Made by a program: the position numbers and the translations under genes. The notes beneath the pieces are model-generated. The model saw only the letters and a program-made list of their open reading frames with translations. It did not search any database and was not told where the DNA came from. A DNA stretch of 64,000 nt from Colias croceus (lineage: Eukaryota; Arthropoda; Insecta; Lepidoptera; Pieridae), in assembly GCF_905220415.1 (NCBI RefSeq), contig NC_059546.1:8928001-8992000 (forward strand), read 5' to 3'. Shown here in pieces: positions 11,415-23,990 of the stretch. Position 1 is the first letter of the stretch. The number at the start of each line of letters is the position of its first letter.

Positions 11415-13379
11415 AATATGCTATGGTAGATAGCGTTTACGGATACACCCATAAATTACATTATTATACTCAATATAATTGTGATTATGAAATTATTCAG
11501 ATGTTCTGTGATTTTTTTGACCACTTACTAAAACATGAATATCTTCTGATTATTATTACAAGAGGTCATAAGTTAACACACTTTCTTGTTGTAAAAAAAT
11601 TTGCATAGAAACAGGAATTTCGTATCCAAAATACGTCAATTATAAATGCTCAATTACTTAGTTCATTGCCCTAGTTTTAATTGCATATATTTTTACTTTC
11701 GAGCGTAATGAAAAACTTGATAGTGTTCGATTGATTATTTTATATTTCACCTTGTTTGTAATTTTTTATTTATTTGTATTTTTTTGCATTTGTATTCCGA
11801 AAATAAACATGTAATAACATAATTGTAAACTGCCTCTTTAACTCAGGTGAGTTAAAGATAATTCTCATATGATATTATATTTCTCTTCTTCTTCTTCTTT
11901 TTTTCAAATTCCAACAACTCAACTCCCGATCCCAGTGAGGACGGATTCTGCCAATGTCAGGTTTTGAACGGATGGTCAGTTTAAGTTAATGCTCATGTTA
12001 AGCGTGCTCTGTGCTGAGGAAAAATCAAATTAATCCAAATCCATTAAGGAGCCTTAAGGAGGACACAGACAGAGTTACACAAATAGGCACAAGAGCGGCT
12101 ATTTTCTAACTATTAGTATAATACATTGAAACCAAATATTATGACAAAAATAAATATCGCGTAAACTAGATCATTGTACTTGTTTTTCCGAGTTTATATA
12201 AATATAGTATCAATACTACGAGCAAGTCACGATGACACCACACTATCCATACTGTGTTACGATTGAGTCGTCCGCGAGATTCGTGGCTACGTCACGCGGT
12301 TATAGTGAGAATAAGAGATGCTGGTAAAAATTGTGTAGTTAATTTTGTTTATGGGATAAAGGATAAATGCTATATTTTAGATGAGATGTGTGTGAAGGAA
12401 GTTATGCATTTTTGGGTGAAGTATGATGTGGAATTGATTAAAAAAAAAGTTAAATAGAGATTTTTATTACGATTGACGTAGCAGGTTAGGTCTTTTTATT
12501 GAAAATTGGATGAAGAGCGGAAAATATGGATTTGTTTATTTGTTGGTGAATTAATTCAATAAAACATTTTCTTAAAGGAAGTTTTGTGATATTATAAAGT
12601 TTTCTGAATTAAATCAATGCTGTGTTAATTTTGCAGGAAGTAGATTATTGATACCAGGAAACGCTAACCCATTGTTTGCTAATATTAAATGATACGATCG
12701 TCGATATTAATTTGATTTTAATAATATGCGTATGAACCCCTTAAATGCTGGCCAGCATTGGTGACATATGCAAATTTATATATCTAGGTATCTATTAACA
12801 TAAAATTGACGTGTCTGAATATATGTCGTATTTTTTAATACTCCCAAGAGTATATTATGACCCTGGCAGAAAAATGTTTGCTGTGTCAGCTCGGTATTTC
12901 TCGGAAGAATTCACAAATTGCAAAATTCTACAAAATATAACACGTCTTAACAGTCATTTGTTTAAAATTTCGAAACGTAATGTAAACGTATTTGCATTTA
13001 TAATTCGAGTGGTATTTCCAAGTCTTGCGAATATTTATATTGCCATTACGCATCATTATTTATTATAAACATAAAATTGTTTATTATCTCTCGCGCTACG
13101 CGATCGTGTCGGATCGTTTAAACTCGCTTTCATATCGCCATTATTTTATTTTGCCTTTCAAACTTTTTATTTTATCAATTTGAGGTTGAACTGAAAAGTT
13201 GGAAAGTGGTTACTGAATTTCACTATTGTTTGTGTTGATTCACTTTTTTGTACCAAATGATATTGTTTGAGAGATAAAAAAGTTAATTATTTGGACGTTG
13301 CGATTAAATCTTTTGTTAAGTGAAGCCCACTTTTGATCGTGTTTTATTGGAAATTGCTTTTGTGTTATTTTTGGTTTTA

Positions 13380-13452
13380 TTATCTAAAAGGTATCAGAAG
13401 CCCTTCTCGACTGTGTAGTTCGTAGGCTTTGTCTTCTGCCGATTTTAGATAA
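13380..13452. repeat. Imperfect hairpin of about 73 nt
   Basis: The outer arms TTATCTAAAA/TTTTAGATAA pair perfectly. Inside them a 5x4 internal loop is followed by CAGAAG/CTTCTG and then GCC/GGC before the terminal loop. Outside, ATTTTTG/CAAAAAT can extend the stem past a bulge. The size resembles a microRNA precursor, but the stem is interrupted and there is no conservation evidence. Confidence 0.4.
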
Positions 13453-14771
13453 CAAAAATCTGAATAGCAGAAAGAAGGTAGTTTAAAAAACTATTTTTGA
13501 TACTCTTATTCTAGTTTTTCTTTTTTTGCAACACACATCAATCGTCAAATACAAAATAGCGCTAATATGTAGGTACATGTTTTGTGAGGCATTTTGCTAT
13601 AAGGCTGTTCCTTATGCTTTATTTAAGTTAATGTACCTATTTAATGAATTGTTTGGCAATTATACGTACGATTAGAAAAGAAAGCATAACGTCAATTAAT
13701 AACCGAAAGAAAAGATTTTTTCCGCCAATACAGCTAAAAAGGCGACACCAAACAAAAAATAAACACGCATACATTATAATCCTCGAACATCCCGCGTATA
13801 CGTTTGTCTCGCTCCAGCACAATGAGCTTCGAAAGTGTGGGAATGCGTCACATATAATTGATTGTATTAGAAGAAGCCCGTTACGCCGTCCCGCGGTGAA
13901 AACGCGCGTGAAATGTACCAGCCTTGACTCGTTTCTTTATATTTGTTACGAATATTGAAAGCCTTTTGTTCGCCAATACGTTTGTCACTCCAACTGACAA
14001 CGTACACCAATTTAAAACGAACTTCAATGGGCTTATCCTAGTTTAGATGTTATTGTGAAGTCAGCCTTTTGACTCGGTTCTATGGTAGCGTAGTCAGAGC
14101 GGACCGCGAATATGATAAATGTTGTGTTTGGTACTGTTTTGGTTCGAAACGTGGATACAAATGCACCGTTGTGGAGGCAAATTTCAATTTCACATGAGGT
14201 TGCGTCAGGCCAATGATGAAGATTTTGAAAATATGTCAATATTAGATTAGTGACTAGATAATCTTATTAAAAGTTAAATTCGGCGTGATTAAAACTTGTC
14301 CGAAGTAATAAAATTTATATTAATAAGAATTATTTTCATCGACCACGTAATCAAAAAGCGTACGAAAAAGTTTCGTTTTCGATGAATATTTTTAAAATGT
14401 AGAAAGCCATGGCGCCTCAAAAAGAAAGAGTTACAAATTTACATAGTACGATTTTATAAGTTAAATACGACTTGCTAAATTATAGCTTACAATCCTTTTC
14501 ATCCATTGTTTTGATGTCTCGCTATAACAAAAAAGTTTTACATAATTTTGGTAGGTACTTTATCGCCATGACAACAAATCTGCGAACTCTATTCAACCCT
14601 ATACAAACATAATCATTCAAGTTGCTCCAAATAAATCAACGAAAACTAGCAATACGTGAGACCACGCGCTCGAAGCAACGGTCATCGTCGCTCTGAATGA
14701 CAATGATACGTAGCCAGCCGGCGCGGGCGTCGAGGTGAAAGTGTTTGCGAAAGTGAAGCCGGAAGGTGACG

Positions 14772-15095
14772 ACACGCGCGATTTGCGCAAGACTTGCGCA
14801 CGGAGTAATGATGCCTGATGCGTTGTTTTCAGATGATTTTGTTTATTGTTTTATAAGCTCCATTTATGGTGGTTTTCACTTGGCTTATTTGGAAGTTACT
14901 TTTTTTGCTACTAATACGTCTTTTGTTGTTACACGCGCGATTTGCGCAAGTAACTATGCTTTTAGATGTTCTTTGAAGAGTGAATGATTTTTGTAGTTTT
15001 TGATAAGCTCCATTTATGGTGGCAGTTTTCATGTGGACGATTGTTTGGAAGTGCTAGTGCACTTTTTGCTATCAATGTGTTTTGTTGCTAACGAG
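14772..15095. repeat. Imperfect tandem duplication, about 155 bp
   Basis: Two diverged units start ACACGCGCGATTTGCGCAAG at 14772 and 14931. Both carry ATAAGCTCCATTTATGGTGG (14853 and 15003), then TTTTCA, TTTGGAAGT and a TTTTTGCTA...TTTTGTTG tail. Offsets of 159 and 150 bp show small indels since duplication. Confidence 0.85.
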
Positions 15096-18000
15096 ATTAC
15101 ATATCTGAGATCAAGCATCAGTATATAATGAATAAACAAATGTAAACAAATTCGATGTTTGTCATTTAATTTTTTATCGTTTTTACTTTAATATTTGATT
15201 ATAGATATACAATCGATTGATATAGATGTAGTTCACATTTATAATAAAAAAGAAATAAGTTCAGTAGCACATTATAAGTGTTATTTCGGAAGGCAACCGC
15301 ACGACCCGTGAACAATGGTATAAAAGAAATCACGAGAAAAAAATCTTCTTAGATACCGGATTAAGGTCAAACAGTGGTTTATTAAATGCAAATTAATATT
15401 AAGTAGGCTGTGGTCGCTTTCACGAATTTGGTTTTAAACTGATTGTATTGTTGGCAATGAATTGAAGATGAGAAAAATGAAATACAATGTTGTGCCACAA
15501 ATAAGCATATAAGTAACATATTTTCGGTGAAATCACGCAGGTGTGATCAATCAATGATGTATGCACTATCTCTTTCAAAAGATTAATACTGCTGTTTCGA
15601 AAAAAGGGGCCCGTAGTATGTCTATTATTTCTTATCACAAATCAACGTTTTCCATGCTTCTAAAAATTTATCATACATCAGGATGAAAGCATTATCATTG
15701 TGATCCACCGCGTACCCTTGAATCGACTTTTATCAGACCATCAAATCGGTGAGATATGACGTCGTTAAATCGAATCACGCACGTGTAGGTATCATCAAAA
15801 AATAGGCAGGAAAACTCCTGACCGCTCGATAAATCAATCTCTATTGCCCATCAGTGATAATGCGTATAGCCACAGAAATACCAAAGTAGGTACTATAAGA
15901 ATCAAGTCCTTTTATAGCTACTATAACGAATGGGCAAATGAATAAGTGGTATTTGACTCATCAAGATTTGGTTTGCCAGCGTTTAAGATCGTAAAAGTAA
16001 AAATAAAAGCCAACTTGACTTCACCTTGACACGAGAGTAACTAAGCATATTATACGTTGGCAACTCAATGTACCAGAAACTGTCTATTATCGCTTATGCA
16101 ATGAGGATTTAAACGATCGCACGGAACCTTAGACAAAGCTCGCTTGCGGCGCTTCTGTCACGCATCGTCAGACCAAGAACCATTACAGATTACCGGGCCA
16201 TTGGTTACACGGTGATATAAGACACAAGTACACAGTCGCTTTCTGTGGCCCCGAGTACGTTAAGGGCGGACGGTAGATGCAAGGGCGGGCCGACCTTGTC
16301 CCGCCGGGGCGTAGTCTAGAGGACGCTGATGTTACCCTACGTCCCTTCAAACCCTATCTTGTATCCAATATCATAAAGTGAAAACTTTCAGCTATCGCTA
16401 CAATCGCTTGGATTGCTACAATTAAATTTATTCTTTCGGTCTTTGTCTTTTGTTTTCAATGTGAAACTTTTATAACTGCCAATGTTTAGTTTGCTTTGAA
16501 ATGCATCTGTTTGTTATCGATCGTGCGATATTTCGCTACATTTGATCTCAGACGTTGCAAAAGTTAATGTGCAGAGTTATTATTGTTCTAAAGGTGCCCT
16601 TTGCGATTTCGTAGAAACGTCTAAATTTTTGTTAGACTGCTTTACCCACGACCACATTCATATTGCTTTCGCCGTGATGGAGTATATCAAGATTTACGAG
16701 TAAATTGTTTTTTTGTTGGACGTAAGTTTAATTCCATTTTCATATTTGCGTGTACATTTTTTATTCGCCTTGATAACATAAAAATGCAACAATTTATTAG
16801 TCTAGCAAACTGTAAACTGTAAATGAGATGTGAGAGAGATTATATCACAATCAATTATGTATATTTTTATATAGAAACCAGACCATATGAATTTTAATAT
16901 GACTTCTACGAATTAATTTAGTATGACACTGTTGTTTTTCAACCGTCAATCGTAAACTATTACTTGTGGCGATTTTAAAAATTATAACCTATTTCAAATT
17001 TCAAACAACAAAAACTTTTAAGCATTTCAACGCCAGCACTCCAATAGAAGTACTCAGTACTCACATAAAGCAATCAAAATACACTTGAAAAATCTCAATA
17101 GCAGTCTCTCTTTGTGATACTCAATAAGTTCTCGAATTTCTTTGGCGATGTTTTCGTCTCGGTCAGTACAGTAGTTAACACGGTGTAATTTAGTTACATA
17201 AAAGTTATTGTCAGTTGCATGAAGGGCGGACGAACGTCCTGTCTTCAATATAAAGGTCGTTTTAGCTTATTTTAGACGGTTCTGTTAATTACTCTAGCGT
17301 ATAATTTAAATCTGTTTCGACTTTGCGTGAACTGTTCTTTTGATTAATATTCACATATCTCGCAGTGGATTTAATTTCATTTAAAGCGTTCAAAACTGAG
17401 CGAGTTTAAATACAGAATGAGCAAATTTATACGCAAAATACAACGCATCATAAAATTTTATTCCATCACGTAAACTCTAGGATACGGAGCCCTTAAGGCT
17501 AATTTGAAAAAGATGTTTATCATTATGATGCAGGTATGGTTGGGCATAAACAACAGAGATATCCTGATTACGAAGTTTTCTGACATTGTTCGCCTTTCCT
17601 CAATATCTTTTGATAAATATCTTTGTATTTTAGAAGCTCGGATTTGCATTACGAGTAATTTACGAATGTCCAAGTATCGTAGATCTGTTTCTAATGACAT
17701 CGCACAGTACATTGTCGTAGGAATCCTTCGATTTATTGTCGAATAGAATACAAATGACGGTCGTCGCGAGTTGATAGGTCTTAATGCCGTGATCTTAGAG
17801 GCTCGACACGGAGTTGTTTATTGCCTCGTAAACTTAGCTCGTGCTGTGAACGCGAATAATTCAGCATTAAGTTGCAATTTCTTTGAAAAAAATTCTATTT
17901 ATGTTGAGCTTTTGCGTAAACGGAGACGATGTGATGACGATTTATAATGCGTTTTGTCGTATAAATCTTATCGAGTAGTCGAGACGGGCTAGACAGATAC

Positions 18001-21000
18001 ATAGTTAAATCTTTCCAAGTTAACAATTTATGTATTATAATAAGACAATGGTAATAAAAATTCATGTGGTAGTTAGACGGCAATTTACTACCGAGCTGAA
18101 TACTAAAATCGCTCTACAGTGCCTAAGGCTAGGTAGCAGATTTCCGTGATTGTGCAATCCGTACGAAAGGTTTCCGCGAATCTGTTGCGTGTTTCATGGT
18201 AGACGGGGCTTAAGAGAATAAAGGAACCATAGCATTAGCGCTTAGAGCAGTGAAAGTGTTGTCGTGCCAATCAAAATCGCATTAGGCGGGTAATATAAAC
18301 CGACTTAGCCACTCACGGGTGAAGGTGCCTGACTTTGAAAGGTCTCTAAAGCGATTTTGTAATACACACTAACAGCGTCCACACTCCATTTGATAATACT
18401 GTAAAGCCAAGAGACAATGATTCTTTTGGTGATGAGACATTTGAGGTTATATTTGTCTATAATGAGCTAGCTTAGCAGTGTTATAAATAATGTATTTATC
18501 TATACATATTACATACTAATACTATTAGTAACGCATGAGGTATTAAATGTACCTCTACTTAATAATAAATGATGTAATATTTATTACATTGATTTAATAT
18601 TTTTCAGAGAACAGACAACATCATATTTTATTATTTATTGCCAAAGCACTTACAGTAAAATTTCACCAAAGTCACAATAAGTGTTCATAACAGATCCATA
18701 AAACGAAAATAACTTTCGATTTCTCGAATAAAATAAATATTGAAACGATATTACTTTTCAAACTGCTGCCAATTATCAACAATTTCTAGTAAACAATTAT
18801 AGATGAAGGACTCTGGTGAAATCACGAAAGTGGAATATTCACAAGCCGTAACAGGTTCGTGTCAAATAATTATAGCGATAACACCAAGCTGTCAAGTCAT
18901 GAGATTGTTTATGCGGCCAATTATTCGACATTTTCATTAGCCGTTGCCCAGTTTGTAGCGTTTAATATTGCCTTCTACAAAGGCTTACCATTGTCTTAGA
19001 ACAGTTATGTCCAGGGAAAATTATGGTGATAAACGATCTATAGAGTTCTGTTATTCTTCGACATAGGAAATAATACTACGTACATCATGGTACTGGGGCA
19101 GGTTCCTTTATTTTATTATAGTGCCCTGGATTTCTGTCTCGATATTGCCCAAAGCGCCTCATACCGGTTATCATTAGGTCCTGCTTAAATCAAGAGAGTG
19201 TGGAAAGTAGGAGGCGATAATTTATGGCATGTGACCGCAAATACGTTTTAGCAAGTTTCTGTTTGATGTTTATTGATTTGCGTTAATGGTGCGTTCTTGA
19301 TAGTTTAATTAATTATTTGCGATAGGTAAAAGTATTGTAAATTTGAAGTGTCTAAAATGTTATTTATAGAATTGTTTCTAACAATCTTGTTGTTCTAGTG
19401 TATAAGAAAGATGAAGTTTTATAAGTTTTGATCGTACTGATGTTACATTCAATCTCTGAGATCTGATTTTAAAATCCCCTTTTTTCATTTAAACTAATGA
19501 ATGATGTTTCGTATTATAAATTTCAAATCGTCTAGTTGAATGTCGACACAGAAATGGATTCCATAAAAAATAAGCAACCTAGCCTAGCTAGCCAAACACA
19601 TTTCGATATTTCGTAACCGCGCCGAGGAGAGATAGTATCCAGCGCTCGGCAGTTGCACATTACGTAACTTATAAAGAGAAATCCGCGTCCGGAGAAATGT
19701 AAAACCAAATCGACTCATTTGCGAGCGGCCGCACATCCGGAACCGATACAATGATTCAGATGGCGGGTAAAAGCGGCTTGCGTAACACCTGTAACTGGTT
19801 TGATCGTTTGATAAGTTTCTTCGTGACGTGTTTTAGGTTGGGTGTTTATGGGTCTGGTGATTTGTATGCAAGCGAACGGTTGGTTCGCTTTTCACGTAGC
19901 TGTTTCGATGCGTGTATGGTTCATACTTCTGTAGTACTTTATTGTGTTTTGTGACGCAGTATTGAGTTGATTTTTTTATTAGCCATATGTCAGATTTGTG
20001 TGTTTATTTAGTTGTTCTCGTCAATGTCACTAATAATTTTTTTCTTGAATTTATAATGATGTTTGTCTTTGACCTTTGCAAGCATGTGTTTTCTGATTTA
20101 CTTATTTTGATTGTAATGTTAATTATTACGTCAAATCTTATTTAGGTATGTTTAGAAAATTTTATTTCGTTAAATAATTCTGGGGATCGAATATATGAAA
20201 AAAAAGCTGAAATTGTAATCCCGACTTTGGCAACAAAACATTGTATTTTCGAAATAGTTTTGCAAGTAAACCACACCCTAAGTACCGGAGGAATAAGAGA
20301 AAGTAAAAGTTATTTAGAAATACGGAAAAGCTTTTGTACGCTCCTGAGAAATGGCAAAGTTCCGGTGTAAAAGTGACATAAAAGGCTGGGCTTATAGAGA
20401 TTCGACCTGAGTTATTTGCCGCGAATAAATATTACTGTTTGGTTGATAGTACTTTGCCTAAAGAGATTTATGTTATCGGTAGTAAATGTGATCGTTGATT
20501 TTCCTTTGCTTTGCGCTTCGCATACTTATTTATCACTCCTTTTACTACGGTGGTTTCTGTGGTACGAAGCGTGATATTGGCTGATTTGGAATTTGTTAAA
20601 TGTAATAAAAATAATCTATATATCTTTATTTTGTCAAATATCTTAAGAAATTATATGAGGAAGAAAATATTTGAGCTTATATGGCTTTCTAAATGTTCTA
20701 AGTCTAAAAACAAAGGCACTTAAAGGGAAACGTTCCGGAATATTACGTGGAAATTTGCTTACATAAAAATATATGTAAAAAGCCTCATTTGTATACAAAT
20801 TTTTAATTTTCCGAGCCTCAATTAATTCAGCAGATTTACAGCTGCAATATTGTAAAACGATTAATTCAATGGGCCGTAAAAGTAATCCTCGTAAAAGCAT
20901 TATAACCCGTGGCTAATGTTAACCCATTTAAACCTTTGCCGGAACCTCTTGTAAGATTAAACGTTCGCTTACATAATACAGCGGGCCATGTGGATACCCT

Positions 21001-22718
21001 AATAACTTTCACCGGACATAAACCGGTAATAAGTCCGTTCTTCTGATCATCATATTTTTTAATCCGCGCTTTATTTGGGAAATTATGTTGCAATCATCAT
21101 CAATCTATGGAAGTGCCTAATGTTGAGTTAATGTTTCGTCCTCTACTTTGGTTTAGATATTTTCAGCGGTCTGGCAAATTTTGTTTCAGTTAAAACTTGA
21201 AATCATAATAACTGTTTTACAATTTACTGTTCTTCTATTTTTGTGATGTTTTATATAGCGCTAAGTTCCGTTAACTTGATCTATCTAATGATGTCTAGTT
21301 TCAAAAGTTTTAATTCTATATCAAGAAATATTCTAGGTTAAATTGAAATCTGGTGTAGTTCAGTTTATCTTGGTGTTTTACTATTTAAGACTATCTAGTC
21401 TCGTTTCTCTCAGTGGACACGTAGGTGATCAGATTTTCCGTTTGATAAGACACGCTCCGCTGACGAGGTTTTGTTGTCAGTATTAAATACACGACTTATT
21501 TCTTAATGGAAAGTAAACGTTCTTTTATTTTAGCTATGTATTTTGCATAAATTTAATGCTTAGAATTTTTCTGCTATATTTTACCTATGTTTTTTTTCAC
21601 TTTACGTTATAAATATCGTTTGGTGGTCTTTTCTGTACATTATCTCGATCTCTGTTATTGAATTATGAGCTAGAATGAATTTATTAAATCAATTTCATTT
21701 GATATTTTAAATCTTTTTTAGTTATGTGATCTCTAAGAGTGAGAGTGAGCGAATTAATTCTCTCGGAGCACGCGACGATCGTAAAGGTCGACGAAACGGC
21801 TGATCGGCTGATCGCTTTCTAGTCGTTATATGATATGCAAACTCGGCATCGGTTGATATATAGCCGGCTTCTATGGAAAGTTGTTGTGCCTGGATAATGT
21901 TACACGAAATATTATTATGCGTACAACAAATGCTATGTTGATTTCGAAACGTTACGTGTTTCGTTTACACTTTAACTTGATTCACAATTGAAATTATAAT
22001 TTGTTACTTGTAGCTGTAATGTTGAGATGCCGTTTCTATTCTTATGTTTTAGGTAAGAAAGTCTGCACGGACCAACTACAGCAAATGTGAAAATAACACC
22101 GCGATAAATTGTAATTAAATTGACGATAGCCTTACGGGAATGTCTTAGATAATCTCGCGAAGTGCACATATTTCACTAAGTGAATTAACATTCCAGAAAT
22201 TATCAACGTATTACAGCAAACGCACTCCGGTAATGAAAATGAGATATAAATGAGTACAACAATTTCTGATTCAGTTGTTAATGCTCGCATCACTCGCACT
22301 AATTATTTCTGCGGCTACCGTAAGCCTTAACGGGGCTCGTGTGTGTTTTATTCGCTATATTTGCATTTTTCAGGCTTTGAAAAGTTTGCAGTTGTTAAAA
22401 GTTATGAGGCTCGTAAAGTCGTTTGGTGGAATGCTGCGTCGTTCGTTCCTGCGAAATGAATATTTGGGGTCGTTCGTAAATTCATTTTTGGGACGCGCTT
22501 TTCAAGCCGTCGTTGGAGAAATTATTTTACATTGCTTTATTGCTTGGCGTGTCTCGGTTTTCTGTTTGATTTTACGATCTGGTTTGTTTAGTTGTTTTGT
22601 TGGAATAGTAACTTTGATTAATTGGTTAACTACTTAATTTTCATTTCGAAAAATTAACAGTTAAAACTTTTATATACTTAATTGATTAGCATTCGAGTAA
22701 GACAGTAAAAAATAAAAA

Positions 22719-22905
22719 TCCATACTAATATTATAAATGCGAAAGTAACTCTGTCTGTCTGTCTGTCTGTTACTCAATCACGCCTAAACTACTGAACCAA
22801 TTTGCATGAGATTTGGTATGGAGATATTTTGATACCCGAGAAAGGACATAGGCTACCTTTTATTGCGAAATATGTACCACGGGCGAAGCCGGGGCGGACC
22901 ACTAG
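22719..22905 (+). mobile_element. Non-autonomous Helitron-like element (Lep1 type)
   Basis: It starts TCCATACTAATATTATAAAT and ends GGGCGAAGCCGGGGCGGACC followed by ACTAG|T. TC at the 5' end and CTAG before T at the 3' end, with a GC-rich subterminal palindrome (CCGGGG-type) and no target duplication, are Helitron hallmarks. The 3' end matches the elements at 25753 and 40260. A (CTGT)n microsatellite lies near its start. No Rep/helicase coding sequence is present. Confidence 0.82.
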
Positions 22906-23666
22906 TATATTATATAGGTTCAATCGCCTGGTAACTTCGATGCCATAAATTGATTCATGCACGCACATGGAATGAACTTGACATTGTGATATTATTTATT
23001 TCACAGAAAATCAAATAAGCGTAAAATACATAATATAACATGCGTGGCAGCTTATTTCAATTTCATCAGAATTTGCCAGTTGACTTATGACTTATTGGAT
23101 TCAGATAGCTAGTTTTGTATTGAGTAAAAAAAATATTTTATTTATTATTTATGGTTGGTTTATGTTTTTTAACAGATGGTTGATAGTATTTACTTTAGCA
23201 TTTTTATGTAAAATATCGTATATGTAAAATATAATAGGGGAACTATATTTTCTATCACCAAAATTTATATTTGTCATCAAGTTGTATCACCTAATAAATA
23301 GATCTATCACCACGAAATATTTTCGTTCTCAGATAAACAAAAATTGTTCCCAGGTATGAATTATCAAATTAATGTTAATATATGTGTAAAATAAGAGATC
23401 GATAACCAATAAAATTATATTGAATTACCTGAATATAAACTTCGTTCTTATAATAACAGTTTTGTTACTTAAATAATAGCTCTGTGCTCAGAATGGTAGA
23501 TCTGTCACCAAATAAATCGATTATCGATCCCTCACTGCGACTCCTTTTTATTTGATATTTTGTCACCAATACAGTAGTAACATTTTATTTCGTTCAGATA
23601 ATAAATTAATAGTATTCGTTATCAATTTAATACATCAATTTATAATTTTAATGAAAAAATGATCAA

Positions 23667-23840
23667 ATGGGCGAAGACAAATTGGCGCGCTATAAAATTG
23701 ACATGTGCAAACATATTATCGGACTAGCCATACGCTTAAAGCTGGCCAACCCCCCACCAGAAGCAAAAAATGTGCTTATCGGCCAGAAAAGAAAAAGGGG
23801 GCGCCCTTCGAAATCTAAACCAGCGCTGATTATTCAGTGA
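23667..23840 (+). pseudogene. Short basic ORF inside transposon remnant
   Basis: A 57-codon frame preceded in frame by TGA at 23652. It opens MGEDKLARYKIDMCKHIIGL, runs through LANPPPEAKNVLIG and ends in a basic AT-hook-like run QKRKRGRPSKSKPALIIQ. The codon composition is GC-richer than the flanking DNA, which suggests it was once coding. It resembles the C-terminal tail of a transposase (basic tails of this kind occur in piggyBac-type proteins), but no catalytic motif remains and I cannot assign a family. It is probably the last exon-like remnant of the element that encloses it. Confidence 0.45.
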
Positions 23841-23990
23841 TTATTGTTTTTTAACAATAAATATTGGTTATTTTAACTTTAATTGTTTTATCATCAATAA
23901 TTATGCTAACCATTAGCCAGCTATTAAACCAGAGCTGATTATTCAGTGGTTATTATTTTTAAGAATAAATATTGATTATTTTAACTTTTA
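23817..23990. repeat. Internal duplication, period 109 bp
   Basis: About 65 bp starting AAACCAGCGCTGATTATTCA at 23817 recurs at 23926 with a few substitutions (GCGCTG to GAGCTG, a shortened T-run). The first copy includes the end and stop codon of the short basic ORF, so the duplication arose within the transposon. Confidence 0.8.

Larger units (their letters stand above)
10231..22718. other. Long non-coding stretch (probable CNOT6 intron 3, first part)
   Basis: AT-rich DNA with only scattered short open frames. It includes a perfect 18-bp hairpin (11371-11414), a (CTT)n run near 11884, a hairpin at 13380-13452 and an imperfect tandem repeat at 14772-15095. A GC-richer patch at 16130-16340 shows no conserved reading frame. 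A 120-codon frame at 22275-22637 is hydrophobic but has no recognisable features and is within chance expectation. No exon was identified. Confidence 0.5.

Noticed and set aside
16130..16340. GC-rich patch as missing CNOT6 exon
   Set aside because: No frame reads like the CNOT6 linker or nuclease domain, and stops occur in all frames.
22275..22637. 120-codon hydrophobic + frame
   Set aside because: No recognisable domain or splice context, and about one frame of this length is expected by chance in 64 kb of this composition.
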